This document shows, piece by piece, positions 17,819 through 28,880 of a stretch of DNA of 64,000 nt. The DNA is taken from assembly GCF_026625725.1 (NCBI RefSeq), contig NZ_CP113060.1, forward strand, positions 1,680,001-1,744,000, given 5' to 3'. The notes below the pieces were generated by a model. It was not told where the DNA came from, ran no database searches, and saw only the letters and a list, made by a program, of their open reading frames with translations. This DNA is from Pseudomonas sp. SL4(2022) (GTDB taxonomy: Bacteria > Pseudomonadota > Gammaproteobacteria > Pseudomonadales > Pseudomonadaceae). The translations under genes were made by a program, and so were the position numbers. Each line of letters begins with the position of its first letter. Position 1 is the first letter of the stretch.

Positions 17819-18448
17819 TTAATTACGACTGCGCCACACGCTGGCCAGCCAGGGCTGCTGGTCACGTGGTAAGCCAGCCGGGCGGTAGTAGTGCTGCAAT
17901 TCGCTGAAGCCGGCAGCATTGAGCAATACGCGCCAGTTGGCCAGGTCGTGATAGGCGCCGTAACGCTCGCCATTCCAGCCTTCCTGATTCTCACCACGGG
18001 GGTTGGAGCTGAACAACACACCACCGGGTTTAAGGGTGGCATGCAATTGCTTCAACACCCGTGGCAGCTCCTGGCGGGGGATATGAAACAGCGAGGCATT
18101 GGCAAACACGCCGTCGAAGCGTTCAGGCGGCAGGTCGAGGGCAAGAAAATCCTGCTGCCAAGCTTCGCAGCCGCTGTCGGCGCGGGCCATTTCGACAAAG
18201 CGCGCGCAGCCATCCAAACCGACAGCGGTGTGGCCCATGGCGCTAAGGGTGCGCAGATCGCGTCCTGGGCCGCAGCCGAAATCGAGAATCTGGTAGGGCG
18301 CCGTGGCCTCGATATGCGCGAGCAGGGCGGCGATATTCTGGCTGACATCATGATCGCGGGTGCCCTCGCGAAAGGCTTCGGCACAGCCCTGATAATGGCG
18401 CAGGGTTAGCGCGCTGATCTGCGCTAATTCGTCAGCGCTCAATCCCAC
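17819..18448 (-). CDS. Class I SAM-dependent methyltransferase
   Basis: A 209-residue methyltransferase of the Rossmann type. Motif I is ILDFGCGPGRDLRTL at about residue 55, followed by the acidic loop VGLDGCARFVEMA. Motif IV is FDGVFANASLFHIPRQEL at about 110-127, and the LKPGGVLFSSNPRG strand follows. These place it with ubiquinone/tellurite-resistance-type small methyltransferases; the substrate is unknown. The GTG start at 18448 lies five bases after the aroE stop, so it is probably co-transcribed with aroE. The reading frame stays open further upstream inside aroE, but that part looks like aroE shadow. Confidence 0.83.
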   Translation of the reverse strand: MGLSADELAQISALTLRHYQGCAEAFREGTRDHDVSQNIAALLAHIEATAPYQILDFGCGPGRDLRTLSAMGHTAVGLDGCARFVEMARADSGCEAWQQDFLALDLPPERFDGVFANASLFHIPRQELPRVLKQLHATLKPGGVLFSSNPRGENQEGWNGERYGAYHDLANWRVLLNAAGFSELQHYYRPAGLPRDQQPWLASVWRSRN

Positions 18449-18452
18449 GTCT

Positions 18453-19277
18453 TCAGCCCTCGGCCAGCAGGCGGCGCAGTTCGGCCAATACCGGCGCGCT
18501 GGCCGGGCGCACGCCGCGCCAGAGGAAGAAGGCTTCGGCGGCCTGCTCGACCAGCATGCCCAGACCATCCAGGGTGCGCACCGCGCCGTACTCGGCAGCC
18601 CAGCGGTTAAAGGCAGTCAGCTGCTTGCCGTACATCATGTCGTAGCACAGGGTATGCCCGGGTTGGATCAGACTGGGGGCAATCGGCGGCAGCTCGCCGG
18701 CCAGGCTGGCCGAAGTGCCGTTGATGATCAGGTCCACCGGCGCATCAATCCAGTCATAACCGCTGGCAACCACTGGGCCCAGGTCGGCGAATTCGCGGGC
18801 CAGTTGCTCGGCCTTTTCCACCGTGCGGTTGGCAATCACCAGCGCCGCCGGCTGCTCGGCCAACAACGGTTCCAGCACCCCGCGCACTGCACCGCCGGCA
18901 CCGAGCAGGAGGATGCGTTGGCCCTTGAGGGTTACTCCGGCATTCACCGTCAGATCACGCACCAGGCCGGCACCGTCGGTGTTGTCACCCAGCAGGCTGC
19001 CGTCAGCCAGCTTCTTCAGGGTATTCACCGCACCAGCGCGTTGAGCACGGGCACTGAGCTGATCAGCGAGAGCAAAGGCCTGTTCCTTGAACGGCACCGT
19101 GACATTCGCCCCCAAACCCTCGGCAAAGAACGTGCGGGCAAATCCGGGGAAGTCGTCCAGCGGCGCAAGCAGGGCTTCATAACTCAACTGCTCGCCAGTC
19201 TGCTGGGCAAACAGACGATGAATCAGCGGCGATTTGCTGTGGCCAATGGGGTTGCCGAATACGCCGTAGCGGTCCAT
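18453..19277 (-). CDS. aroE: Shikimate dehydrogenase (NADP+)
   Basis: It reduces 3-dehydroshikimate to shikimate in aromatic amino acid synthesis; 274 residues, normal length. The substrate-binding N-terminus reads [20 protein letters not shown], with [11 protein letters not shown] near residue 60. The NADP site is [13 protein letters not shown] at about 125, followed by [18 protein letters not shown] lies at about 185. The start at 19277 has AGAGGA at a good distance; the reading frame extends 18 codons upstream but without a ribosome site. It may be transcribed with the downstream methyltransferase. Confidence 0.96.
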   Translation of the reverse strand: MDRYGVFGNPIGHSKSPLIHRLFAQQTGEQLSYEALLAPLDDFPGFARTFFAEGLGANVTVPFKEQAFALADQLSARAQRAGAVNTLKKLADGSLLGDNTDGAGLVRDLTVNAGVTLKGQRILLLGAGGAVRGVLEPLLAEQPAALVIANRTVEKAEQLAREFADLGPVVASGYDWIDAPVDLIINGTSASLAGELPPIAPSLIQPGHTLCYDMMYGKQLTAFNRWAAEYGAVRTLDGLGMLVEQAAEAFFLWRGVRPASAPVLAELRRLLAEG

Positions 19278-19292
19278 CAAAAATCCTCTTTG

Positions 19293-20486
<1,194 letters not shown>

Positions 20487-20520
20487 TCATCCAGGCATTT
20501 AATCGCGGAAGACTCTGAAA

Positions 20521-21498
20521 ATGGCCATGCGGATCCAGTTCAACCGTCACGGCGGACCGGACGTTCTCGACTACGCCGACTACACACCTGCCGCCCCAGG
20601 CCCTAATGAAGTGCGGGTGCAGAACCAGGCGATCGGCCTGAATTTTATCGACACCTATTTCCGCAGCGGCCTGTATGAGCCGCCAGCGCTGCCATCCAGC
20701 CTGGGCACCGAGGGTGCGGGCATCGTCGAGGCGGTGGGTGCTACGGTCAGCGGTTTTCAGGTGGGCGACCGCGTGGCCTATGCCACTGGACCGCTGGGCG
20801 CTTACAGCGAACTGCACGTACTGCCAGCCGAGAAGCTGGTGAAATTGCCGGATGCGATCAGTTTCGAGCAGGCCGCCGCAGTGATGCTCAAGGGCCTGAC
20901 GGTGCAGTATCTGCTGCGCCAGACCTACCCGCTGCAGGGCGGCGAAACCATTCTGTTGCATGCCGCCGCCGGCGGGGTCGGCTCCTTTGCCTGCCAATGG
21001 GCCAAGGCGCTTGGGGTCAAACTGATCGGCACCGTCAGCTCGGCGGAAAAAGCGGCGCGGGCCATAGAGCAGGGGGCCTGGGCGACCATCGACTACAGCC
21101 ATGAAAACGTTGTCCAACGCGTACTGGAACTGACTGACGGCAAGAAGTGCCCGGTGGTTTACGACGGCGTCGGCAAGGATACCTGGGAAACCTCGCTGGA
21201 CTGCGTAGCGCCACGCGGCCTGCTGGTCAGCTTCGGTAATGCGTCGGGCGCCGTAACCGGCGTCAACCTGGGCATCCTCGCGCAAAAAGGCTCACTGTTC
21301 GTCACCCGCCCGACCCTGGCCGGCTACGCCGATACGCCTTCCCGGCTGCAAAGCATGGCGGACGAACTATTCAGCATGATTGCCAGCGGCCAGTTGCAGG
21401 TGCAGATCAGCAACCGCTATGCACTCAAGGATGCGGCACTGGCGCAAACGGCCTTGAGCGCAAGGCAGACCACCGGGTCGAGCATTCTGTTGCCGTAA
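20521..21498 (+). CDS. qor: NADPH:quinone oxidoreductase, zeta-crystallin type
   Basis: A 325-residue zinc-free medium-chain dehydrogenase that reduces quinones with NADPH. The N-terminal GroES-like fold carries QAIGLNFIDTYFRSGLY and LGTEGAGIVEAVG. The nucleotide-binding site is ILLHAAAGGVGSFACQWAKALGVKLIGTV at about 140-170. The zinc-ligand cysteine cluster of alcohol dehydrogenases is absent. It is divergent from hemF with a 181-base gap, and GGAAGA precedes the ATG. Confidence 0.92.
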   Translation: MAMRIQFNRHGGPDVLDYADYTPAAPGPNEVRVQNQAIGLNFIDTYFRSGLYEPPALPSSLGTEGAGIVEAVGATVSGFQVGDRVAYATGPLGAYSELHVLPAEKLVKLPDAISFEQAAAVMLKGLTVQYLLRQTYPLQGGETILLHAAAGGVGSFACQWAKALGVKLIGTVSSAEKAARAIEQGAWATIDYSHENVVQRVLELTDGKKCPVVYDGVGKDTWETSLDCVAPRGLLVSFGNASGAVTGVNLGILAQKGSLFVTRPTLAGYADTPSRLQSMADELFSMIASGQLQVQISNRYALKDAALAQTALSARQTTGSSILLP

Positions 21499-21570
21499 CG
21501 CCTCATGCAGCTGAAGCCCTGGTTTTCCTTAGCCACGAGGCTTCAGTCGCACGTATCTGGGATGCTCGGG

Positions 21571-22128
21571 TCAGGACGGTCTGATTACATCACCGCTGAT
21601 CAAGTCGCGAATCAGGCTCGGGTTCTTGCGCCCGCCCAAGGCTCCGCCAAGCACCGTATCCAGCTGACCAGGAAAGTACTGCTCGACCCGCAGGCGCGAA
21701 CGCGCAGACGGGCGGCCAGCCGGGTTAGCCGAAGTCGACACCAGCGGACCGGTCAGACGACACAACGCCTGCACCTGCGGATGATCACTGACGCGCAGGG
21801 CCACGCTGTCGTGCTGGCCGCTGATCCAATCAGGCAGACGGTTCTGGTGCGGCACCAGCCAGGTGTTGGGGCCCGGCCAACTACCGGTAAGACGCGCCAG
21901 CCAGATTTCCGGCAGGTCTTCGAGAAGAAAATCGAACTGTTCAATCTCGGCGGCGACCAGAATCAGCCCTTTGTGTACGGGACGATCCTTTAGCGCCAGC
22001 AAGCGCTCCACCGCTTCGTCATTCCACGGATCACAGCCAAGCCCCCACACCGCCTCGGTCGGATAAGCGATCACGCCGCCGTTGCGCACCACCCGTGCTG
22101 CTTGCTGTATCTGCCAATTGCTGACCAT
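21571..22128 (-). CDS. tsaC: L-threonylcarbamoyladenylate synthase, YrdC/Sua5 family
   Basis: It makes threonylcarbamoyl-AMP from threonine, bicarbonate and ATP for the t6A37 modification of ANN-decoding tRNAs. It has 185 residues and is the single-domain TsaC form. Visible motifs are [15 protein letters not shown] at about residue 20, [14 protein letters not shown] at about 47, [11 protein letters not shown] at about 83, and [15 protein letters not shown] at about 128-142. It lies 41 bases downstream of dprA on the same strand and is probably in one operon with it. Confidence 0.95.
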   Translation of the reverse strand: MVSNWQIQQAARVVRNGGVIAYPTEAVWGLGCDPWNDEAVERLLALKDRPVHKGLILVAAEIEQFDFLLEDLPEIWLARLTGSWPGPNTWLVPHQNRLPDWISGQHDSVALRVSDHPQVQALCRLTGPLVSTSANPAGRPSARSRLRVEQYFPGQLDTVLGGALGGRKNPSLIRDLISGDVIRPS

Positions 22129-22169
22129 TTACTGCTCTCCACTAAGGCCTGGCGGGCAGTGTATCCAAG

Positions 22170-23285
22170 CTAAAGCGCGCAGCCCACCCAGCGGCCATTT
22201 TCACAAACAACGCGACCGTCCAGTTCCAACTCTGTCAACGCAGCCAGCACCTCAGCCAAGGGTAAACCACTGGCCACCGCCAGCGCTTCGCTGCTATGCG
22301 GCGCAGCATGCAGCAAGACCAATAATGGATGGCTGGGCGGCTCGGGTGTGCAAGCGGTACTAGTGAGTGAGTGCGCCTGCCAGCCGCGCAGAGCCTGGAG
22401 AATATCCTCGACACTTTCCACCAGCGTCGCCCCTTCGCGGATCAACTGATGACAGCCACGCGCGCCGGGGTGATGAATCGAACCGGGAATCGCATAGACC
22501 TCACGCCCCTGTTCGGCGGCCAGGCGCGCAGTAATCAGCGAGCCGCTGGACGGGCTGGCTTCCACCACCAGTACGCCAACGGAAAGGCCGCTGATGATGC
22601 GATTGCGCCGGGGGAAATTGCCCGCCTGCGGCGGGCAATCCAGCGGCAATTCGGACACCAGCGCCCCGCCACGGGCGACGATATCGGCGGCGAGTTGCTT
22701 GTGCCGCGGCGGATACAGGCATTGCAAACCGGTGCCAAGCACCGCCACCGTCTTGCCATTGGCATCCAGTGCACCCTGATGGGCCGCGCCATCAATCCCC
22801 AAGGCCAGGCCGCTGGTAATCACAAAACCGCCACCCGCCAGGCTGCGAGCGAAACGCTGCGCAGTATCCAGACCTGGCCGCGACGCACGCCGGCTACCGA
22901 CCATGGCCAGTTGCGGCTGCTCCAGCAAAGTCGGGTCACCGTCAACAAACAGCAACGGCGGTGCATCCGCCAACTCGGCCAGCAGCCCTGGATAAATCGT
23001 GTCATCCCACATCAACAAATGATGCGTAGCGACCTCCAACCAGGCCAGACTCTGCGCCGCACGCTCACGCACCTCAACGCTACGCCGCGCCTCACTGCAT
23101 ACCTGCGGCAAGCCCAGGGAACGCCAGGCACTGGCAGGCGCGCTGAGCGCGGCCGAAGCATTGTCGAAGGCACTGAGGAGTTTGCGAAAGCGTCGAGGCC
23201 CCAGCTCCGGCAAGCTGTGCAAACGCAGGCGGGCTTCCAATTCAGCAGGAGAAACCGCAGGGGGAGGAGCAGAAGATTGCGACAT
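22170..23285 (-). CDS. dprA: DNA-processing protein DprA
   Basis: It binds incoming single-stranded DNA and loads RecA in natural transformation; 371 residues. The Rossmann-like core is clear: LAMVGSRRASRPGLDTAQRFARSLA at about residue 125, VITSGLALGIDGAAHQGAL, and VAVLGTGLQCLYPPRHKQL. These are followed by GNFPRRNRIISGLSVGVLVVEASPSSGSLITARLAAEQGREVYAIPG. A C-terminal winged-helix-like domain covers about 310-371. The ATG at 23285 has AAGGA at eight bases. A longer frame upstream runs into the tsaP terminator and is not used. Confidence 0.95.
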   Translation of the reverse strand: MSQSSAPPPAVSPAELEARLRLHSLPELGPRRFRKLLSAFDNASAALSAPASAWRSLGLPQVCSEARRSVEVRERAAQSLAWLEVATHHLLMWDDTIYPGLLAELADAPPLLFVDGDPTLLEQPQLAMVGSRRASRPGLDTAQRFARSLAGGGFVITSGLALGIDGAAHQGALDANGKTVAVLGTGLQCLYPPRHKQLAADIVARGGALVSELPLDCPPQAGNFPRRNRIISGLSVGVLVVEASPSSGSLITARLAAEQGREVYAIPGSIHHPGARGCHQLIREGATLVESVEDILQALRGWQAHSLTSTACTPEPPSHPLLVLLHAAPHSSEALAVASGLPLAEVLAALTELELDGRVVCENGRWVGCAL

Positions 23286-23345
23286 CCGGATCATCCTTGA
23301 TCGGTCGCGCCGTGTAGACGGCTGGAAATTCAAAGAGCAATAAAA

Positions 23346-23365
23346 AGCCCCGCATTTGCGGGGCT
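23346..23365 (-). terminator. Intrinsic terminator of the LysM (tsaP) gene
   Basis: AGCCCCGC-ATTT-GCGGGGCT forms an eight-base-pair stem. On the minus strand it is followed by TTTTTA. It lies just after the LysM gene stop and before dprA, so dprA needs readthrough or its own promoter. Confidence 0.85.
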
Positions 23366-23373
23366 GCTCGATG

Positions 23374-24399
23374 TTATGGGTTACGCACTTTATCCATGAT
23401 CGCCAATGAGCGTGACGCCCCCAGCACCAGGCCATAGCTGAGCTTGTCGTAGGTGCGGAAGACCATCAGCAAACCCGAGCGCTCGTCCGGAATTTTCACC
23501 GACTCACCGGTAATGCGGTCACGCACAGTTTCGCCAGTCTTATAAATGGCCAGTACGTTACCCTCCTTCAAGCCATCGCGGACCCCCTTGTTGATGGTGA
23601 CCACATCGAACTGACCGATCTGGGTCACACCGCGTGGAACATCAAGGATCACACCGTTAACCTGACTGGCAGGCTCACTCGGCACAAAGGTCGAATTGAT
23701 CGGGCGCTCTTCAGTAGCGAACAGACGGTCGCCCAGACGTACTTCCTGAGTCGAACGGGTCAGCGTCATGGTGCCAACATCACCTTCCTCGGCGACAATC
23801 TCACCGGAACCGATGTCGTCAGCATTAATTCCAAGGAACTCCTGGGTTTCCGGGTCCATGTACGTCTTGCCCTGACGGAAGATGCCGTAAGCCGGTGCAC
23901 TCTCGTCGAATTTTCCGCGCGCATACACACGATCGCCTGCACCGCTGACAACGCGCTCGGCATTGCCGGCAACGATATAGGGCGCAGCTAGGAATTGATC
24001 AGGTGTATCAACAATGCGGTTGACCAGCAGGAAGCTGTTAATAGCCTCCAGCGGAATCGCCGGTATGGCTTCAGCCACTGGCGTGCTGCGCACCTGCGGC
24101 GACAATTTGATGGTGCCACGCGACTCACCACGGTTGAGCATCAGGCGCGGCTGACCATCAATGTATACCAGGCTGAGCTGGTCACCCGGGTAGATCAGAT
24201 GGGGGTTTTCCACCTGGGGGTTGGCGTGCCAGATTTCCGGCCATTTCCAAGGCTGGCTGAGGAATTTTCCAGAGATATCCCAGAGGGTATCGCCCTTGGC
24301 CACGGTGTAACGGTCTGGGTGACCGTCCTTGAGTTGCACGTCGGCCTGGGCCAAGCCGCCTGCGGCAAGCAGCAGCAGGGCGAGTAGTGATTTCCTCAT
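23374..24399 (-). CDS. tsaP: LysM-domain protein, TsaP-like type IV pilus secretin-associated protein
   Basis: A 341-residue exported protein. The signal peptide is MRKSLLALLLLAAGGLAQA. A LysM peptidoglycan-binding domain follows at about 30-80 (DRYTVAKGDTLWDISGKFLSQPWKWPEIWHANPQV, HLIYPGDQLSL). A long C-terminal region forms the FlgT-C-like domain. From memory, the orthologue beside dprA in P. aeruginosa is TsaP, which links the PilQ secretin to peptidoglycan; the symbol rests on this synteny and domain order. The start at 24399 has AAGGGA eight bases upstream. It is divergent from def. Confidence 0.85.
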   Translation of the reverse strand: MRKSLLALLLLAAGGLAQADVQLKDGHPDRYTVAKGDTLWDISGKFLSQPWKWPEIWHANPQVENPHLIYPGDQLSLVYIDGQPRLMLNRGESRGTIKLSPQVRSTPVAEAIPAIPLEAINSFLLVNRIVDTPDQFLAAPYIVAGNAERVVSGAGDRVYARGKFDESAPAYGIFRQGKTYMDPETQEFLGINADDIGSGEIVAEEGDVGTMTLTRSTQEVRLGDRLFATEERPINSTFVPSEPASQVNGVILDVPRGVTQIGQFDVVTINKGVRDGLKEGNVLAIYKTGETVRDRITGESVKIPDERSGLLMVFRTYDKLSYGLVLGASRSLAIMDKVRNP

Positions 24400-24551
24400 G
24401 CGGTGAATCCCTTTATTATGTGTCTTCACGTGGAGCGCCCTAGCGCCGCGACGAAACCCAGTCGTGCTGCGGCGTGAAGCCGTTTTTCAATGCTGCTCAT
24501 CATCTTAGCAGCGGATTTTGACTTTATTCCACAAGTGCATCACAAACGCAT

Positions 24552-25058
24552 ATGGCGATCCTGAATATCCTCGAATTTCCCGATCCGCGCCTGCGCACCA
24601 TCGCCAAGCCGGTGGACGTGGTCGATGACGCCTTGCGTCAGCTGATCGATGACATGTTTGAAACCATGTACGACGCACCGGGCATTGGCCTGGCCGCGAC
24701 GCAGGTCAACGTGCACAAGCGCGTCGTGGTGATGGATCTGTCCGAGGACAAGTCCGAGCCACGGGTGTTTATCAACCCCGAGTTCGAGCCGCTGACCGAC
24801 GAAATGGATCAGTACCAGGAAGGTTGCCTCTCGGTACCAGGCTTCTACGAGAACGTCGACCGCCCGCAGAAGGTCAAGATCAAGGCGCTGGACCGCGATG
24901 GCCAGCCCTATGAGCTGATCGCCGAAGGCCTGCTGGCGGTGTGTATCCAGCACGAATGCGACCACCTCAACGGCAAGCTGTTTGTCGATTACCTGTCTAA
25001 TCTCAAACGCGACCGCATCAAGAAGAAGCTGGAAAAGCAGCATCGCCAGCAGGCTTGA
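24552..25058 (+). CDS. def: Peptide deformylase
   Basis: It removes the formyl group from the N-terminal methionine of new proteins; 168 residues. All three metal and catalytic motifs are present: GIGLAATQV at about residue 45, EGCLSVPG at about 90 and the QHECDHLNG metal site at about 132. The normal order is def-fmt, but a terminator-like hairpin lies between the two here. Confidence 0.97.
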   Translation: MAILNILEFPDPRLRTIAKPVDVVDDALRQLIDDMFETMYDAPGIGLAATQVNVHKRVVVMDLSEDKSEPRVFINPEFEPLTDEMDQYQEGCLSVPGFYENVDRPQKVKIKALDRDGQPYELIAEGLLAVCIQHECDHLNGKLFVDYLSNLKRDRIKKKLEKQHRQQA

Positions 25059-25070
25059 GCCACACCTTTC

Positions 25071-25094
25071 AAAGGCTTGCTGCGGCAAGCCTTT
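25071..25094 (+). terminator. Hairpin terminator between def and fmt
   Basis: AAAGGCTTGC-TGCG-GCAAGCCTTT is a perfect ten-base-pair stem followed by TTCTTT. It lies 13 bases after the def stop and only 18 bases before the fmt start, so it may attenuate rather than end transcription. Confidence 0.75.
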
Positions 25095-25111
25095 TTCTTT
25101 AGCGAGCCCCC

Positions 25112-26056
25112 ATGACTGAAGCACTGCGTATTGTCTTTGCCGGCACCCCGGAATTCGCCGCCGAACACCTCAAGGCCTTGCTCGACACGCCACACCAGAT
25201 CATTGCCGTCTACAGCCAGCCGGATCGCCCGGCCGGTCGAGGGCAGAAGCTGACTCCCAGTCCGGTCAAACAGCTGGCCCTGCAGCACGACATCCCGGTG
25301 TATCAACCGCAGAGTCTGCGCGATCCCGCCGCCCAAACCGAGCTGGCTGCACTCAAGCCTGACTTGATGGTGGTAGTGGCTTACGGCCTGATTCTGCCGC
25401 AGGTGGTTCTGGATACACCGCGTCTGGGCTGCATCAATAGTCACGCCTCACTGCTACCTCGCTGGCGTGGTGCCGCACCGATTCAGCGCGCGGTTGAGGC
25501 AGGCGATGCCGAGTCAGGTGTCACCGTGATGCAGATGGAAGCGGGCCTGGATACCGGGCCTATGCTGCTCAAGGTCAGCACACCCATTTCTGCCGAAGAT
25601 ACCGGCGGCAGCCTGCATGATCGGCTGGCAACACTTGGCCCGCAGGCGGTGCTTGACGCCATCGCCGGGCTGGCCAACGGCACGCTCAAGGGAGAAGTTC
25701 AGGACGACAGCCTGGCCACCTATGCGCACAAGTTGAACAAGGATGAGGCGCGACTGGACTGGAGGCGCCCAGCGCTGGAGCTGGAGCGCTTGGTGCGCGC
25801 CTTTCACCCCTGGCCGATTTGCCACAGCACGCTGGGCGGCGAGGCCTTGAAAGTCCATGCCGCAACGCTGGGCGAGGGCAGCGGTACTCCCGGCACAGTG
25901 CTCGCTGCCGACAAATCGGGCCTGACCGTCGCCTGTGGTGAAGGCGCGCTGCGCTTGACCCGCCTGCAACTGCCAGGCGGCAAGGCGCTTAATTTCAGCG
26001 ACCTGTACAACAGTCGCCGCGAGCAATTTGCCGTTGGCTTGGTGCTGGGCGCATGA
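25112..26056 (+). CDS. fmt: Methionyl-tRNA formyltransferase
   Basis: It formylates initiator methionyl-tRNA with 10-formyltetrahydrofolate; 314 residues. The N-terminal catalytic domain starts [20 protein letters not shown] and contains [24 protein letters not shown] at about residues 110-133, with the catalytic Asn, His and a downstream Asp (GLDTGPML). The C-terminal tRNA-binding domain follows from about 210. Its stop overlaps the rsmB start (ATGA), so the two are co-translated. Confidence 0.97.
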   Translation: MTEALRIVFAGTPEFAAEHLKALLDTPHQIIAVYSQPDRPAGRGQKLTPSPVKQLALQHDIPVYQPQSLRDPAAQTELAALKPDLMVVVAYGLILPQVVLDTPRLGCINSHASLLPRWRGAAPIQRAVEAGDAESGVTVMQMEAGLDTGPMLLKVSTPISAEDTGGSLHDRLATLGPQAVLDAIAGLANGTLKGEVQDDSLATYAHKLNKDEARLDWRRPALELERLVRAFHPWPICHSTLGGEALKVHAATLGEGSGTPGTVLAADKSGLTVACGEGALRLTRLQLPGGKALNFSDLYNSRREQFAVGLVLGA

Positions 26057-27366
26057 ACCCACGTCTCGCCGCCGCCCGTGCCTTGGCCAGCGTACTGGCC
26101 GGCAAAGCCTCGCTGGGCAGCAGCCTGCCGCCGTTGCTGGACAAGGTCGAAGCGCGCGATCGCGGCCTGGCTCAAGACCTGGCCTTTGGCACTGCGCGCT
26201 GGCAACCGCGTCTGGCCCTGATTGCCGAGAAGCTGCTGCAAAAACCCTTCAAAGCCGCCGACCGCGATGTCGAAGCGCTGCTGCTGATCGGCCTGTACCA
26301 GCTGTTCTATACACGCATTCCGGCCCACGCCGCCCTCGGCGAAACAGTCGCCTGCGTCGACAAGTTGAAAAAGCCCTCGCTCAAGGGCTTGCTCAATGCC
26401 GTGCTGCGCAACGCGCAACGCGACGGCGAAAGCATTATTGCCAGCCTCGAGCGTGACCCTGTGCTGCACACCGCCCACCCGCGCTGGCTGCAGAAAACCC
26501 TGAAAGCGCAATGGCCAGAGCACTGGGAAGCCATCTGCGCGGCCAACAATACCCACCCGCCGCTGATTCTGCGGGTCAACCGCCGCCTTGGCAGCCGCGA
26601 TGATTACCTGGCCGAGCTGCGCCGGGTCGGCTTTGAGGCCGAACCCTGCACTTTCAGCCGCGACGGCATTCGTCTGCTGCACGCCTGCGATGTCACCACC
26701 TTGCCGGGCTTTGCCGAAGGCCGCGTCAGTGTGCAGGATGAAGCCGCGCAACTGGCCGCCGACCTGCTCGACCTGGCACCCGGTCAACGTGTGCTCGACG
26801 CCTGCGCTGCGCCGGGCGGCAAAACCTGTCACCTGCTCGAAGCCGAACCCGGTTTAGCGGGCGTGGTGGCGGTGGATCTGGAAGAAAAACGCCTGGTGCG
26901 CGTGCGCGAGAATCTCACACGTCTGGGCCTTCACGCCGAGCTGTTCGCCGCCGATGGCCGCGATCTGGCGGCCTGGTGGGATGGCCAACCGTTCCAGCGC
27001 ATCCTGCTCGATGCGCCTTGCTCGGCCACCGGGGTGATCCGTCGTCACCCGGATATCAAGCTCACCCGTCAGGCTCAAGACATCCCAGCGCTGGCCACGC
27101 TGCAAGGCGAACTGCTGGACAGCCTGTGGCAAACCTTGGAGGTCGGCGGCATCCTGCTCTATGCCACCTGCTCGGTGATGCCGGCCGAAAACAGTGACAA
27201 CATAGCGGCCTTCCTGGCCCGCACGCCGGGTGCCCGTGAGCTGGATATCGCCGGCACCTTCGGCCATAAAACGGCCCACGGTCGCCAACTCTTCCCGCAA
27301 GTAGACGGCCACGATGGCTTCTACTATGCCAAGCTGATGAAAATCGCCGCCGCCCCGCGCGGCTGA
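26053..27366 (+). CDS. rsmB: 16S rRNA (cytosine(967)-C(5))-methyltransferase
   Basis: It methylates C967 of 16S rRNA; 437 residues. An N-terminal NusB-like RNA-binding domain (about 1-140) precedes the SAM domain. [15 protein letters not shown] binds SAM at about 255, [19 protein letters not shown] holds one catalytic cysteine at about 320-338, and [15 protein letters not shown] holds the other at about 372-386. It overlaps fmt by four bases and lies 12 bases before trkA. Confidence 0.96.
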   Translation: MNPRLAAARALASVLAGKASLGSSLPPLLDKVEARDRGLAQDLAFGTARWQPRLALIAEKLLQKPFKAADRDVEALLLIGLYQLFYTRIPAHAALGETVACVDKLKKPSLKGLLNAVLRNAQRDGESIIASLERDPVLHTAHPRWLQKTLKAQWPEHWEAICAANNTHPPLILRVNRRLGSRDDYLAELRRVGFEAEPCTFSRDGIRLLHACDVTTLPGFAEGRVSVQDEAAQLAADLLDLAPGQRVLDACAAPGGKTCHLLEAEPGLAGVVAVDLEEKRLVRVRENLTRLGLHAELFAADGRDLAAWWDGQPFQRILLDAPCSATGVIRRHPDIKLTRQAQDIPALATLQGELLDSLWQTLEVGGILLYATCSVMPAENSDNIAAFLARTPGARELDIAGTFGHKTAHGRQLFPQVDGHDGFYYAKLMKIAAAPRG

Positions 27367-27378
27367 GGACATTACTGC

Positions 27379-28752
27379 ATGAAGATCATCATTCTCGGCG
27401 CAGGCCAAGTCGGCGGCACCTTGGCTGAACACCTGGCCAGCGAAGCCAACGACATCACCGTGGTCGACACCGACGCTGATCGTTTGCGCGACCTTGGCGA
27501 CCGCCTGGATATCCGCACCGTACAAGGTCGCGGCTCGTTCCCCACAGTGTTGCGTCAAGCCGGTGCTGACGATGCCGACATGCTGGTGGCCGTGACCAAC
27601 AGCGACGAAGTCAACATGATCGCCTGCCAGGTGGCCTACAGCCTGTTCCACACGCCCACCAAGATTGCCCGCGTGCGCGAAGCGGCTTATCTGACGCGCA
27701 GCGGCCTGTTCAGCAACGAATCGATCCCGGTCGATGTGTTGATCAGCCCCGAGCAGGTGGTGACCAATTACATCAAACGCCTGATCGAATACCCCGGTGC
27801 CCTGCAGGTAATCGACTTCGCCGAAGGCAAGGCGCAGCTGGTGGCAGTCAAGGCCTACTACGGCGGCCCGCTGGTCGGTCAGCAACTGCGTCAGCTACGC
27901 GAGCACATGCCCAATGTCGACACCCGCGTAGCCGCGATCTTCCGCCGCAACCGGGCGATCATGCCGCAGGGCGATACGGTGATCGAAGCCGATGACGAAG
28001 TGTTCTTTATCGCCGCCAAGGCGCATATCCGCGCGGTGATGAGCGAAATGCGGCGCATGGAAGACAGCTACAAGAAGGTGGTGATCGCCGGTGGCGGGCA
28101 TATCGGTGAACGCCTGGCCGAAGCCATCGAAAGCCGTTATCAGGTGAAGATCATCGAGATGAATCCGGCGCGTTGCCGCTACCTCTCGGAAACCCTCGAC
28201 AGCACCATTGTGCTGCAGGGCAGCGCCTCCGACCGCGACCTGCTGGTGGAAGAGAACATCAGCGATGCCGACATCTTCCTGGCCCTGACCAACGACGACG
28301 AAGCCAACATCATGTCCTCCTTGCTGGCCAAGCGCCTGGGTGCGCGCAAGGTGATGACCATCATCAACAACCCGGCCTACGTCGACCTGGTGCAAGGTGG
28401 CGAAATCGACATCGCCATCAGCCCGCAGCTGGCCACCATCGGCACCCTGCTGACCCACGTGCGCCGCGGTGATATCGAAAGCGTACACAGCCTGCGCCGG
28501 GGGGCGGCTGAAGCCATTGAAGCCATCGCCCATGGTGACGCCAAGTCGAGCAAGGTGGTCGGGCGCATGATCGAAGACATCGCCCTGCCGCCCGGCACCA
28601 CCATCGGCGCGATCATCCGCGATGAAGAGGTGCTGATTGCCCACGACGACACGGTGATCGAGTCCGGCGACCATGTGATCCTGTTCCTGGTCGACAAGAA
28701 ATACATCCGCGACGCTGAGCGACTGTTCCAGGTCGGCCTGACATTCTTTTAA
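27379..28752 (+). CDS. trkA: Trk potassium uptake regulator TrkA
   Basis: A cytoplasmic, NAD(H)-binding regulator that gates the TrkH potassium channel; 457 residues made of two RCK repeats. The first Rossmann motif is [18 protein letters not shown] at residues 2-20 and the second is [18 protein letters not shown] at about 234-252. Each is followed by a TrkA-C domain. The last gene of def-fmt-rsmB-trkA, as in other pseudomonads. Confidence 0.97.
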   Translation: MKIIILGAGQVGGTLAEHLASEANDITVVDTDADRLRDLGDRLDIRTVQGRGSFPTVLRQAGADDADMLVAVTNSDEVNMIACQVAYSLFHTPTKIARVREAAYLTRSGLFSNESIPVDVLISPEQVVTNYIKRLIEYPGALQVIDFAEGKAQLVAVKAYYGGPLVGQQLRQLREHMPNVDTRVAAIFRRNRAIMPQGDTVIEADDEVFFIAAKAHIRAVMSEMRRMEDSYKKVVIAGGGHIGERLAEAIESRYQVKIIEMNPARCRYLSETLDSTIVLQGSASDRDLLVEENISDADIFLALTNDDEANIMSSLLAKRLGARKVMTIINNPAYVDLVQGGEIDIAISPQLATIGTLLTHVRRGDIESVHSLRRGAAEAIEAIAHGDAKSSKVVGRMIEDIALPPGTTIGAIIRDEEVLIAHDDTVIESGDHVILFLVDKKYIRDAERLFQVGLTFF

Positions 28753-28780
28753 CGTTCATTGCTGCGCCCCATTAGCGAAA

Positions 28781-28820
28781 CCCAACGTGTCTGTTGGGCT
28801 TCGCTGCGCTCAACGCCAAC
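28781..28820. repeat. Short intergenic hairpin/repeat after trkA
   Basis: CCCAAC-GTGTCT-GTTGGG is a perfect six-base-pair hairpin followed by CTTCGCTGCGCTCAACGCC. This resembles scattered GTTGGG-CTTCGCTGCGCTCAAC repeats I recall from between genes in pseudomonads. It has no T-run, so it is probably not a simple terminator. Confidence 0.4.
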
Positions 28821-28880
28821 CGACTGCTGCCTTCAGCACCTAACCGCTGGCTGAGGGCTTGCCCCGAGCAAGGAGACTGC

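Noticed and set aside
17819..18568. A longer methyltransferase with 40 more N-terminal residues
   Set aside because: The extension lies within aroE in another frame, and the family fold begins after the GTG at 18448.
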